Assembly: GCF_902498995.1 (NCBI RefSeq)
Contig: NZ_CABVLY010000024.1
Coordinates: forward strand, 1-64,000
DNA from: Burkholderia anthina
GTDB taxonomy: Bacteria > Pseudomonadota > Gammaproteobacteria > Burkholderiales > Burkholderiaceae
DNA: 64,000 bases
Reading direction: 5' to 3'
Below the pieces are notes generated by a model. That model searched no databases, was not told the origin of the DNA, and saw only the letters and a program-made list of their open reading frames with translations. The position numbers and the translations under genes were made by a program. Shown one piece after another: positions 9,780 to 17,518 of the stretch (position 1 is the first letter of the stretch; each line of letters starts with the position of its first letter).

Positions 9780-10553
9780 ATGATGCGAGTGATTACCGCC
9801 AACCTGAACGGCATCCGCTCCGCCGCGAAGAAAGGCTTCTTCGAATGGCTCGGCGAGCAGAACGCCGACTGCGTGTGCGTGCAGGAAATCAAGGTGTCGG
9901 CCGACGACCTGCCGGCCGAATTCGTCGAGCCGCACGGCTTCAGGAGCTATTTCCACCACGCCGAGAAGAAGGGTTACAGCGGCGCGGGCGTGTACAGCCG
10001 CCACGAGCCCGATGACGTGATCATCGGCTTCGGCAGCAGCGAATTCGACTCCGAGGGGCGTTACGTCGAGGCGCGCTACGGCAAGCTGTCGGTCGTGTCG
10101 GTGTACGTGCCGTCCGGCTCGAGCGGCGAAGAGCGCCAGCAGGCGAAGTACCGCTTCATGGACGAGTTCATGCCGCATCTGGCCGAGCTGAAGAAAAAGC
10201 GCGAGGTGATCCTGTGCGGCGACGTGAACATCGTCCACAAGGAAATCGACATCAAGAACTGGAAGAGCAACCAGAAGAATTCGGGCTGCCTGCCGGAAGA
10301 GCGCGCGTGGCTCACGCAGCTGTTCGACGACGTCGGCTATGTCGACGTGTTCCGCACGCTCGACCCGCGCGCGGAGCAGTACACGTGGTGGAGCAACCGC
10401 GGCCAGGCATACGCGAAGAACGTCGGGTGGCGGATCGATTACCAGATCGCGACGCCGGGCGTGGCCGGCACCGCCAAGAGCACGTCGATCTTCAAGGACA
10501 TCAAGTTCAGCGATCACGCGCCGCTGACGGTGGATTACGACTACAAGAAGTAA
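9780..10553 (+). CDS. xth: Exodeoxyribonuclease III
   Basis: Mg-dependent AP endonuclease and 3'-5' exonuclease of base-excision repair. The 257-residue protein has the EEP-fold motifs in order: ANLNGIRSA near the N terminus, the metal-binding Glu in CVQEIK, CGDVNIVHKEID, and the terminal SDHAPLTVDY with catalytic Asp-His. The start is MMRVITAN; either of the adjacent Met codons (9780 or 9783) could be used. A strong shared terminator follows. Confidence 0.95.
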   Translation: MMRVITANLNGIRSAAKKGFFEWLGEQNADCVCVQEIKVSADDLPAEFVEPHGFRSYFHHAEKKGYSGAGVYSRHEPDDVIIGFGSSEFDSEGRYVEARYGKLSVVSVYVPSGSSGEERQQAKYRFMDEFMPHLAELKKKREVILCGDVNIVHKEIDIKNWKSNQKNSGCLPEERAWLTQLFDDVGYVDVFRTLDPRAEQYTWWSNRGQAYAKNVGWRIDYQIATPGVAGTAKSTSIFKDIKFSDHAPLTVDYDYKK

Positions 10554-10612
10554 TCGTCGACGCGGTGCGGCATGACGCGCACCGCAGTCGAACCTGCCGG
10601 TCGCCGGATGCA

Positions 10613-10645
10613 AAACGGGCCGCATGTCGAACATGCGGCCCGTTT
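10613..10645. terminator. Bidirectional terminator between xth and the alcohol dehydrogenase
   Basis: Perfect 14-base inverted repeat AAACGGGCCGCATG / CATGCGGCCCGTTT with a five-base loop, A-rich on one side and T-rich on the other, between two convergent genes. Confidence 0.9.
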
Positions 10646-10660
10646 CGTCTGGCGCGTCGC

Positions 10661-11713
10661 TTACTGCTTGAGCGACGCCATGTCCACCACGAACCGGTAC
10701 TTCACGTCGCTCTTCAGCATCCGCTCGTAAGCGGCATTGATCTGCTGCATCGGAATCGTTTCGATATCCGACGTGATCCCGTGTTCCGCGCAGAAATCGA
10801 GCATTTCCTGCGTCTCCGCGATCCCGCCGATCAGCGAGCCCGCGAGGCGGCGGCGCTTGAAGATCAGGTTGAACACCTGCGGCGACGGGTGGTCGTGCTC
10901 CGGCGCGCCGACGAGCGTCATCGTGCCGTCGCGCTTGAGCAGGTGCAGGAACGGATTCAGGTCGTGCTGCGCGGCGACCGTGTTCAGGATGAAGTCGAAG
11001 CTGTTCAGGTGCGCGTTCATCTGCGCTTCGTCCTTCGAGATCACCACTTCGTGCGCGCCGAGCCGCTTGCCGTCCTCGATCTTCGACGGCGACGTCGTGA
11101 ACAGCACGACGTGCGCGCCCATCGCGCGCGCGAGCTTCACGCCCATATGGCCGAGCCCGCCGAGGCCGACGATCCCGACCTTCTTGCCGGGGCCGACGTT
11201 CCACTGGCGCAGCGGCGAATAGGTCGTGATCCCCGCGCACAGCAGCGGCGCGGCGCCGGCCGGGTCGAGCGTCTCCGGCACGCGCAGCACGAATGCCTCG
11301 TCGACGACGAGCTGCGTCGAGTAGCCGCCGTACGTGACGTCGCCGGTCACGCGATCCTGGCCGTTGTAGGTGCCGACGAAGCCGTTCTCGCAATACTGCT
11401 CGAGGCCTTCCTCGCAGCTCGGGCAGGTGCGGCACGAGTCGACGAGGCAGCCGACGCCGACCAGCTCGCCGACCTTGAAGCGCGATACCTGCGGGCCGGT
11501 CGCGGTCACGCGGCCGACGATTTCATGGCCCGGCACGACCGGGTAGATCGTGTTGCGCCATTCGTTGCGGGCCTGGTGCAGGTCCGAGTGGCAAACGCCG
11601 CAGTACAACACCTCGATCTGGACGTCGAGGTCGCGCAGCGCGCGGCGCTGGAATTCGAACGGGGCGAGCGGCGAGCGCGCATCGGTCGCCGCGTAAGCGT
11701 AAGTTGTGCTCAT
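10661..11713 (-). CDS. Zinc-dependent NAD(P) alcohol dehydrogenase (cinnamyl-alcohol/YahK type)
   Basis: Medium-chain dehydrogenase/reductase that should interconvert primary alcohols and aldehydes. The 350-residue product shows the catalytic zinc ligand in YCGVCHSDLHQ, the GHE motif (VPGHEIVG), the structural-zinc cysteine cluster (CRTCPSCEEGLEQYC) and the nucleotide-binding GLGGLGHMG. It starts at MSTTYAYAA; an upstream ATG would add 28 unconserved residues. It diverges from an AraC-type regulator 219 bases away, suggesting local control. The substrate is not determinable. Confidence 0.92.
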   Translation of the reverse strand: MSTTYAYAATDARSPLAPFEFQRRALRDLDVQIEVLYCGVCHSDLHQARNEWRNTIYPVVPGHEIVGRVTATGPQVSRFKVGELVGVGCLVDSCRTCPSCEEGLEQYCENGFVGTYNGQDRVTGDVTYGGYSTQLVVDEAFVLRVPETLDPAGAAPLLCAGITTYSPLRQWNVGPGKKVGIVGLGGLGHMGVKLARAMGAHVVLFTTSPSKIEDGKRLGAHEVVISKDEAQMNAHLNSFDFILNTVAAQHDLNPFLHLLKRDGTMTLVGAPEHDHPSPQVFNLIFKRRRLAGSLIGGIAETQEMLDFCAEHGITSDIETIPMQQINAAYERMLKSDVKYRFVVDMASLKQ

Positions 11714-11932
11714 GCAGGGGGCTCCTTGTCCGGGAAAACATCCGGCGAAACAGACTGCCGCCGCACCATGTGGCGGTGCGGCGAGACAGGTGCCCATCGT
11801 AAGGAGCGCGCGGCCGCGGCGAAATACACGAAGGTCTCGAAGATTTGCCTATTCCTCTCGAATTGCACGCGAGCGGCCGTCAAAACGGTTTCAGGGTGCT
11901 ACATTGCGAGCCAGATTCTCTTGCAGGACAGG

Positions 11933-12892
11933 ATGACGCCGATGAGCTTCCAGCCCCTTTTCGACGACTCGGGCGACCGCGTGCGGCGCCGCATGATCGA
12001 GCTGCATGCGCGCCTCGCGCCGAACGAGGGCGACACGCTGGCGGCGCTCGACGGCGTGCGCTTCATCCGCGTGAGCCGGCCGGTGCCGCGTATGCCGGTG
12101 CTGTACGAGCCGAGCATCATCGTCGTGTGCCAGGGCCGCAAGCTCGGCTATCTCGGCGAGCGCTCGTTCGTCTATGACGCGCAGCAGTATCTCGTGCTGT
12201 CGGTGCCGTTGCCGTTCGAATGCGAAACCTTCGCGAGCATGGACGAGCCGTTTCTCGCGATCTCGATCCGCGTCGATCTCGCGGTGATCGCCGAACTCGC
12301 GATTCTGCTCGACGAGACGCTCGGCGCCGCGGTCAGCGAGCCGCACGGCGTCTACTCGACACCGCTCGATGCGCCGCTTGCCGACGCGGTGGTGCGCCTC
12401 CTCGAAGCGCTCGCGTCGCCGCACGATACGTGCGTGCTCGGGCCGGCGATCATGCGCGAGATCGCGTATCGCGTGCTGACCGGCGCGCAGGGCGACGCGA
12501 TACGCGCGGCGCTCGTTCAGCGGCATCATTTCGGCCGCATCGCGAAGGCGCTGCGGCGCATCCATGCGGACCTGACGGCCGATCTCGACGTCGAGACGCT
12601 CGCGCGCGAGGCCGGAATGAGCCTCGCGGTGTTCCACGCGCAGTTCAAGCACGTGACCGCGACGTCGCCGATGCAGTATGTGAAGGCCGCGCGCCTGCAC
12701 CAGGCGCGGTTGATGATGGTGCAGGACGGCGTCGGGGCAGGGGCTGCCGCCGCGCGGGTCGGCTATGCGAGCGCGTCGCAGTTCAGCCGCGAGTTCAAGC
12801 GGCTGTTCGGCCGCAGCCCGGGTGACGAAGTGCGTGCGATGCGCGAAAGCGGCGCCGGAAGCCGGCCGGTCGAATCGGTCGTCCGCGCGTAG
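11933..12892 (+). CDS. AraC-family transcriptional regulator
   Basis: Cytoplasmic transcription factor with an N-terminal AraC_N effector/dimerisation domain (about 20-190) and two helix-turn-helix motifs in the C-terminal 100 residues (LDVETLAREAGMSLAVFHAQF and VGYASASQFSREFKRLFG). The start is uncertain between ATG 11933 (319 residues, overlapping a good GGACAGG site) and ATG 11942 (316 residues). It is divergent from the zinc alcohol dehydrogenase; this pairing is common for AraC_N regulators that respond to alcohol or aldehyde substrates, so the dehydrogenase is its likely target. The effector is unknown. Confidence 0.92.
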   Translation: MTPMSFQPLFDDSGDRVRRRMIELHARLAPNEGDTLAALDGVRFIRVSRPVPRMPVLYEPSIIVVCQGRKLGYLGERSFVYDAQQYLVLSVPLPFECETFASMDEPFLAISIRVDLAVIAELAILLDETLGAAVSEPHGVYSTPLDAPLADAVVRLLEALASPHDTCVLGPAIMREIAYRVLTGAQGDAIRAALVQRHHFGRIAKALRRIHADLTADLDVETLAREAGMSLAVFHAQFKHVTATSPMQYVKAARLHQARLMMVQDGVGAGAAAARVGYASASQFSREFKRLFGRSPGDEVRAMRESGAGSRPVESVVRA

Positions 12893-12938
12893 TGCCGGAC
12901 GCCGTGCGCCGCCGAATGCAGAACGCCGGATGCGGCGC

Positions 12939-13982
12939 TCAGCGCCGCACGACCTTGCGCCGCTGCGCGCTGATGCCCGCGTAGTCGGGCAGCGTGTCGA
13001 CCCGTTTGCCGACCGCCTTCGCGTACAGCGGCATCAGGTCGGGCAGGCGGTTCAGCAGATCCTGGCGCCGCGTGGCACCGTACGGGTGCAGGTAGATGAA
13101 GCCCGTCGCCTTGTCCGCGCGCGTCGCGGCCGCGAGCTTGTCCCACAGCGTGATCGCCGCGCGCGGATCGAAGCCCGCGCGTGCGGCGATGTCGCCGCCG
13201 ATCACGTCGGCTTCGGTTTCGTCGGTCGGGTCGTAGCGCAGCGTCTGCAGGCGTGCGCCGAGGTTCAGGGCCTGCGGCAGCGGGTCGCCGACGCCGAACA
13301 GCGGCGGCAGCGTGGCCGCGCGCAGCGAGGTTTGCGACGTCGTGCTGAAATTGCTGCGCGCGTGCTCGCGCAGCGCATGCGCGATGCCATGCGCGAGCAG
13401 CACGCCGAATTCGTCGTCGTTCAGGCGCACGCGGTCGAGCATCCCGCCGTACACGAGGACCTTGCCGCCCGGCAGGCAGGTGATGCGGATGTCGCGCGAG
13501 CGGATCGCATTGACCTCCCACGCCCAGTTCTTCACGCGATCGTTCCACTTCACCGAATACGGCGCGAGCTTCGCGACGATCGCGCGCAGGCGCTTCACGC
13601 GCGGCTGGTTCGCGGGCAACAGGCGGCTGCTGTCGGCGGCTGCCTGCACGATTTGCGCGTATTCGGTCGCGGTGAGCTGTTCGAGCAGCGTTGACGGGAT
13701 CAGCGTGCGGAACGCGATCGCGTTGCCGTAGCGGACTTGCTGCGGTGTCGGCGTATAGGCTTTCGTGGACGCGGCCGCACCGGTCGGCTGCGCGGCTTCG
13801 GCCGCGGACGGCGTAGCGGGTGCCGCCGGCGTGGACGGCGAAGCGGGCGCGGTGGCCGGTGCGGAGCCTGCCGAGGTCGCGTTTGCGTCGGCCGCATGTG
13901 CGCTTCCGGCCACGAGTGCCGCGATGCCGACGCTCAGCGACGCGGCGATGCGTGCCAGGCCATGCAGTCGATCACTGCGCAC
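12939..13982 (-). CDS. M48-like exported protein with altered zinc motif (HGIAH)
   Basis: Secreted or periplasmic protein of the M48 metallopeptidase family. A signal peptide ends near residue 30 (GSAHA), followed by an Ala/Pro/Thr-rich linker to about 75 and the peptidase-like domain. The expected HExxH is HGIAH at 198-202, so the catalytic glutamate is Gly199 (GGC). Both histidines and the distal ETEAD ligand segment near 255-259 remain. Zinc may therefore still bind, but ordinary hydrolysis should be lost. The start overlaps the ampG stop by 11 bases, so it is probably co-transcribed with the permease. Confidence 0.85.
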   Translation of the reverse strand: MRSDRLHGLARIAASLSVGIAALVAGSAHAADANATSAGSAPATAPASPSTPAAPATPSAAEAAQPTGAAASTKAYTPTPQQVRYGNAIAFRTLIPSTLLEQLTATEYAQIVQAAADSSRLLPANQPRVKRLRAIVAKLAPYSVKWNDRVKNWAWEVNAIRSRDIRITCLPGGKVLVYGGMLDRVRLNDDEFGVLLAHGIAHALREHARSNFSTTSQTSLRAATLPPLFGVGDPLPQALNLGARLQTLRYDPTDETEADVIGGDIAARAGFDPRAAITLWDKLAAATRADKATGFIYLHPYGATRRQDLLNRLPDLMPLYAKAVGKRVDTLPDYAGISAQRRKVVRR

Positions 13983-15393
13983 GGCGGGCCTCGCCGTTGC
14001 GTGCGACGCCGTTCCACGGCGCGATCTTGAACAGCAGCAGCATGCCGGGGATCGCGAGTGCGGTGCACGCGATGAAGTAGTCGAACCAGCCGATCTTCGC
14101 GACGATGAAGCCGCTTGCGGCCGACGCGAGCGTGCGTGGCACCGACGCGAGGCTCGTGAACAACGCGAATTGCGTGGCCGTGTAGCGCGGGTCGGTCGTG
14201 CTCGCGATATAGGCGACGAACGCGGCCATCGTCAGGCCCGTCGTGAAGGTTTCGAAGCCATAGACGATCGCGAGCGCGACCGTCATCGGGCTGAATTGCG
14301 GCGTGACGGCGATGCCGAACACCGATAGCCCGGCCGCGATCGCGTGGCTCGTCGAGACCGTGAAGTCGTACAGCATCGCGAGCACCGGCGAGCCGGGGCC
14401 GAGTTGCGCGAGCCATGCGAAGCCGAGCGTCGACACCATCTGCAGCGCGCCGAAGATCCACAGCCCGCGGCCGATCCCGATCTTCACGAGCCACACGCCG
14501 CCGACGATGCCGCCGGCGACGCTCGCGACGAGCGCGGTGGTTTTCGCGACGATGCCGATCTCGGTGCGCGTGAAGCCGATGTCGAGGAAGAACGACGTCG
14601 ACAGCGTGGTCGCCATCGTGTCGCCGATCTTGAACAGGAAGATGAACGCGATGACGAGCAGCGCACCGGCCCAGCCGTCGCGCTGGATGAATTCGCGGAA
14701 CGGCAGCACGATCGCGTCGCGCAGGTTGCGCGGCGGCGCGCCGACCACTTCGGGTTCGCGCACCACCAGCGTCATCAGGATGCCCGGCAGCATGAATGCA
14801 CCGGTGAGCGCGAACACGACGTCCCACGGCATGTGATCGGACAGGATCAGCGCCAGGGAACCCGGGATCAGCGCGGCGAGCTTGTACGCGTTCACGTGCA
14901 CCGCGTTGCCGAGGCCCTGCTCGGTGTCGCGCAGCAGTTCGCGGCGATACGCGTCGATCACGATGTCGGAGCTCGCGCCGAAGAACGCGACGAGCGTCGT
15001 GAGCGCGGCGACCGTCCAGATCGAGTCGCGCGGCGACACGAAGCCGAGCGCGGCGATCGCACCGGCGACCAGCACCTGCGTGAACAGCATCCAGCCGCGC
15101 CGGCGGCCCGGCCGCCAGCCGGGCAGGCGCGGGATGTAGCGGTCCATCAGCGGCGCCCACAGGAACTTCCACGTATACGGGAACTGAATCAGCGCGAACA
15201 GGCCGATTTCCTTCAGGTTCACGCCCTCGGAGCGCAGCCATGCCTGCACGAGGTAGACGAGCGTGAAGAGCGGCAGGCCGGACGTGAAGCCCAGGAACAC
15301 GCAGATCAGCATGTGCGTGTTCAGATAGGCGCGCCAGCCGGGGTGATCCTCGTGAGCGGTGAGTGCGGGCGCCTCGTGTGGCGTTTTCGACAT
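13972..15393 (-). CDS. ampG: AmpG-type muropeptide permease (MFS)
   Basis: Inner-membrane transporter that imports anhydro-muropeptides from wall turnover for recycling and, where AmpR is present, beta-lactamase induction. The 473-residue product has 12-14 membrane segments; the N-terminal segment LICVFLGFTSGLPLFTLVY and the WKFLWAPLMDRY loop are characteristic of AmpG. The start at MSKTPHEAP is chosen because the earlier in-frame ATG adds a proline/arginine-rich stretch unlike AmpG. It overlaps the downstream M48-like gene. Confidence 0.9.
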   Translation of the reverse strand: MSKTPHEAPALTAHEDHPGWRAYLNTHMLICVFLGFTSGLPLFTLVYLVQAWLRSEGVNLKEIGLFALIQFPYTWKFLWAPLMDRYIPRLPGWRPGRRRGWMLFTQVLVAGAIAALGFVSPRDSIWTVAALTTLVAFFGASSDIVIDAYRRELLRDTEQGLGNAVHVNAYKLAALIPGSLALILSDHMPWDVVFALTGAFMLPGILMTLVVREPEVVGAPPRNLRDAIVLPFREFIQRDGWAGALLVIAFIFLFKIGDTMATTLSTSFFLDIGFTRTEIGIVAKTTALVASVAGGIVGGVWLVKIGIGRGLWIFGALQMVSTLGFAWLAQLGPGSPVLAMLYDFTVSTSHAIAAGLSVFGIAVTPQFSPMTVALAIVYGFETFTTGLTMAAFVAYIASTTDPRYTATQFALFTSLASVPRTLASAASGFIVAKIGWFDYFIACTALAIPGMLLLFKIAPWNGVARNGEARRAQ

Positions 15394-15507
15394 GGACAGG
15401 AACTGGGTAGCGTTGACTGATTGCGGCGGCAGCGCAGGCGGCGCGGACCGCGCAGGGGGCGGTCGCACGCATGTGCGGGCCGGATCTCCCGTCAACGGCC
15501 CCCTGGC

Positions 15508-16116
15508 TCAGCTGCGCTTGACGCGGTAGACAGCAAGACTACCACGCCAGTTCGCTCCCCATCGAATCGGCTGGCCTTCGTGCAGCACGATGCGGTCGAG
15601 GATCGTGACGCCGACTTCCGGCGCGAGCGCCTCGAAATCCTTGATCGTCAGCACCCGCACGTTCGGCGTGTTGTGCCACTGGTAGGGCAGCGACTTCGAC
15701 ACCGGCATCCGGCCGCGCAGCACCGACAGCCGGTGCGCCCAGTAGCCGAAGTTCGGGAACGACACGATGCACTCGCGCCCGACGCGCGCGGTTTCGCGCA
15801 GGATCGCGGCCGTCTGGTGGATCGTCTGCAGCGTTTGCGACAGGATCGCGAAATCGAAGCTGTGATCCTCGAACAGGCGCAGGCCGTCCTCGAGGTTCTG
15901 CTGGATCACGTTGATCCCGTTCTTCGCGCTCGCGAGCACGCCCGCATCGTTCAGTTCGATCCCGTAGCCGGATACGTCCAGTTCTTCCGACAGCAGCGAC
16001 AGCAGCGAGCCGTCGCCGCAGCCGAGGTCGAGCACGGTCGCACGCGGTTCGACCCAGCGGGCGATCGCACGGAAGTCCGCACGGGCGGACAGGGAGTTCA
16101 GCGCTTGCTGGTTCAT
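15508..16116 (-). CDS. metW: Methionine biosynthesis protein MetW
   Basis: Class I SAM-methyltransferase fold protein of 202 residues that partners MetX; in proteobacteria MetW is reported to be needed for full MetX activity. The glycine-rich motif VLDLGCGDGSLL is near residues 30-41. The start overlaps the metX stop by four bases (ATGA), so translation is coupled. No methyl-acceptor is known. Confidence 0.95.
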   Translation of the reverse strand: MNQQALNSLSARADFRAIARWVEPRATVLDLGCGDGSLLSLLSEELDVSGYGIELNDAGVLASAKNGINVIQQNLEDGLRLFEDHSFDFAILSQTLQTIHQTAAILRETARVGRECIVSFPNFGYWAHRLSVLRGRMPVSKSLPYQWHNTPNVRVLTIKDFEALAPEVGVTILDRIVLHEGQPIRWGANWRGSLAVYRVKRS

Positions 16117-17258
16117 GCACCCACCTCGATGGCGATTCGTTCGTAATACGCGCGGAGCAGGTTGTGATAGCGCGCGTCGTCGAGCAGGAACGCGTCGTGG
16201 CCGTGCGGCGCGTCGATTTCCGCGTAGGTGACCGTGCGCTTGTTGTCGAGCAGCGCTTTCACGATCTCGCGCGAACGCGCCGGCGCGAAGCGCCAGTCGG
16301 TCGAGAAGCTCGCGATCAGGTATTTCGCCTGCGTGTGGGCGAGCGCGGCGGTCAGGTTGCCGTCGAACGCCTTGGCCGGGTCGAAGTAGTCGAGCGCGCG
16401 CGTGATCAGCAGGTACGTGTTCGCGTCGAAGTAGTCGGCGAACTTGTCGCCCTGGTAGCGCAGGTACGACTCGACCTCGAACTCGACGTCGAAGCTGAAG
16501 TTGTACGCGTCGAGCGCGCCGTCCGCGCGGCGCAGCGCACGGCCGAATTTCTCGGCCATGTCGTCGTCGGACAGGTACGTGATGTGGCCGATCATCCGCG
16601 CGACGCGCAGGCCGCGCTTCGGCTTCACGTCGTGCGCGTAGTAGTCGCCGCCATGGAAGTCGGGATCGGACAGGATCGCCGAGCGCGCGACCTCGTTGAA
16701 CGCGATGTTCTGCGCGGACAGCTTCGGCGTCGATGCGATGTCGATACAGTGCGCGACGCGTTCCGGATACATCAGGCTCCACGCGAGCGCCTGCATTCCG
16801 CCGAGACTGCCGCCCATCACGGCGGCGAAGCGCTCGATGCCGAACGCATCGGCGACGCGCGCCTGCGCATGCACCCAGTCCTCGACGGTAACCACCGGGA
16901 AACGCGCGCCGTACGGCTTGCCGGACGACGGATCGACGCTCATCGGGCCGGTCGAGCCGAAGCACGAGCCGAGGTTGTTTACGCCGATCACGAAAAAGCG
17001 GTTGGTGTCGAGCGGCTTGCCGGGGCCGACCATGTTGTCCCACCAGCCGGTGCTGCGCGGATCGTCCGCATAGACGCCGGCGACGTGGTGCGACGCGTTG
17101 AGCGCGTGGCAGACGAGCACCGCGTTCGAGCGCGCGGCGTTGAGCTCGCCGTACGTCTCGACGACGAGCTGATAGTTGCCGATCACGCTGCCGCTTTGCA
17201 AGCGCAGCGGTTCGGCGAAGTGCATGGTCTGTGGAGCGACGATGCCGATCGATTCCAT
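16113..17258 (-). CDS. metX: Homoserine O-acyltransferase MetX (probably succinyltransferase, MetXS)
   Basis: Alpha/beta-hydrolase-fold enzyme that acylates homoserine in the first committed step of methionine synthesis. The 381-residue protein has the nucleophile elbow GGSLGGMQAL, the late Asp in STDWRF and the His in APHGHDAF. Proteobacterial MetX associated with MetW typically uses succinyl-CoA, but that is family knowledge, not read from a motif here. First gene of metX-metW; its promoter abuts the autotransporter terminator. Confidence 0.95.
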   Translation of the reverse strand: MESIGIVAPQTMHFAEPLRLQSGSVIGNYQLVVETYGELNAARSNAVLVCHALNASHHVAGVYADDPRSTGWWDNMVGPGKPLDTNRFFVIGVNNLGSCFGSTGPMSVDPSSGKPYGARFPVVTVEDWVHAQARVADAFGIERFAAVMGGSLGGMQALAWSLMYPERVAHCIDIASTPKLSAQNIAFNEVARSAILSDPDFHGGDYYAHDVKPKRGLRVARMIGHITYLSDDDMAEKFGRALRRADGALDAYNFSFDVEFEVESYLRYQGDKFADYFDANTYLLITRALDYFDPAKAFDGNLTAALAHTQAKYLIASFSTDWRFAPARSREIVKALLDNKRTVTYAEIDAPHGHDAFLLDDARYHNLLRAYYERIAIEVGA

Positions 17259-17435
17259 TCGTTCCGCCTTATGACTGGGCGGCTAAATGGTGTCGGCGAT
17301 GCGCGGAGGCGAAGGTGCGCGGCTGACGACCTCTTTAGCCGCATTTGTAGTGAACCGCCGGGACAAAGATACACATCCATGCCCGGCCGGTTCGCGCGCC
17401 CGCAATCGAGTCAGCAAATCGGCGCGCTTCCGACC

Positions 17436-17455
17436 TGCCGCCAAGGAGGCGGCAG
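17436..17455 (-). promoter_or_regulatory. metX: Hairpin at the start of the metX leader
   Basis: CTGCCGCC / GGCGGCAG inverted repeat with a five-base loop, extended by CCGA/TCGG, just downstream of a candidate -10 (TATACT, reading minus, 17463-17468). About 180 bases of leader separate it from metX. It may be a transcript 5' stem or a regulatory leader; no known riboswitch consensus was recognised. Confidence 0.35.
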
Positions 17456-17476
17456 TCGGCAAAGTATAGCGGAATT

Positions 17477-17505
17477 CCGCGGGGTGCGGATTTCGCACCC
17501 CGCGG
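17477..17505 (-). terminator. Terminator of the autotransporter gene
   Basis: Perfect 12-base stem CCGCGGGGTGCG / CGCACCCCGCGG with a five-base loop, starting 14 bases past the autotransporter stop. The metX -10 candidate begins nine bases beyond it. Confidence 0.8.
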
Positions 17506-17518
17506 GCCGCCGGCGGGG

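Noticed and set aside
10214..12892. A single 892-codon plus-strand reading
   Set aside because: Only its last third (from about 11933) is the AraC regulator; the earlier part is antisense to the dehydrogenase or out of frame in xth.
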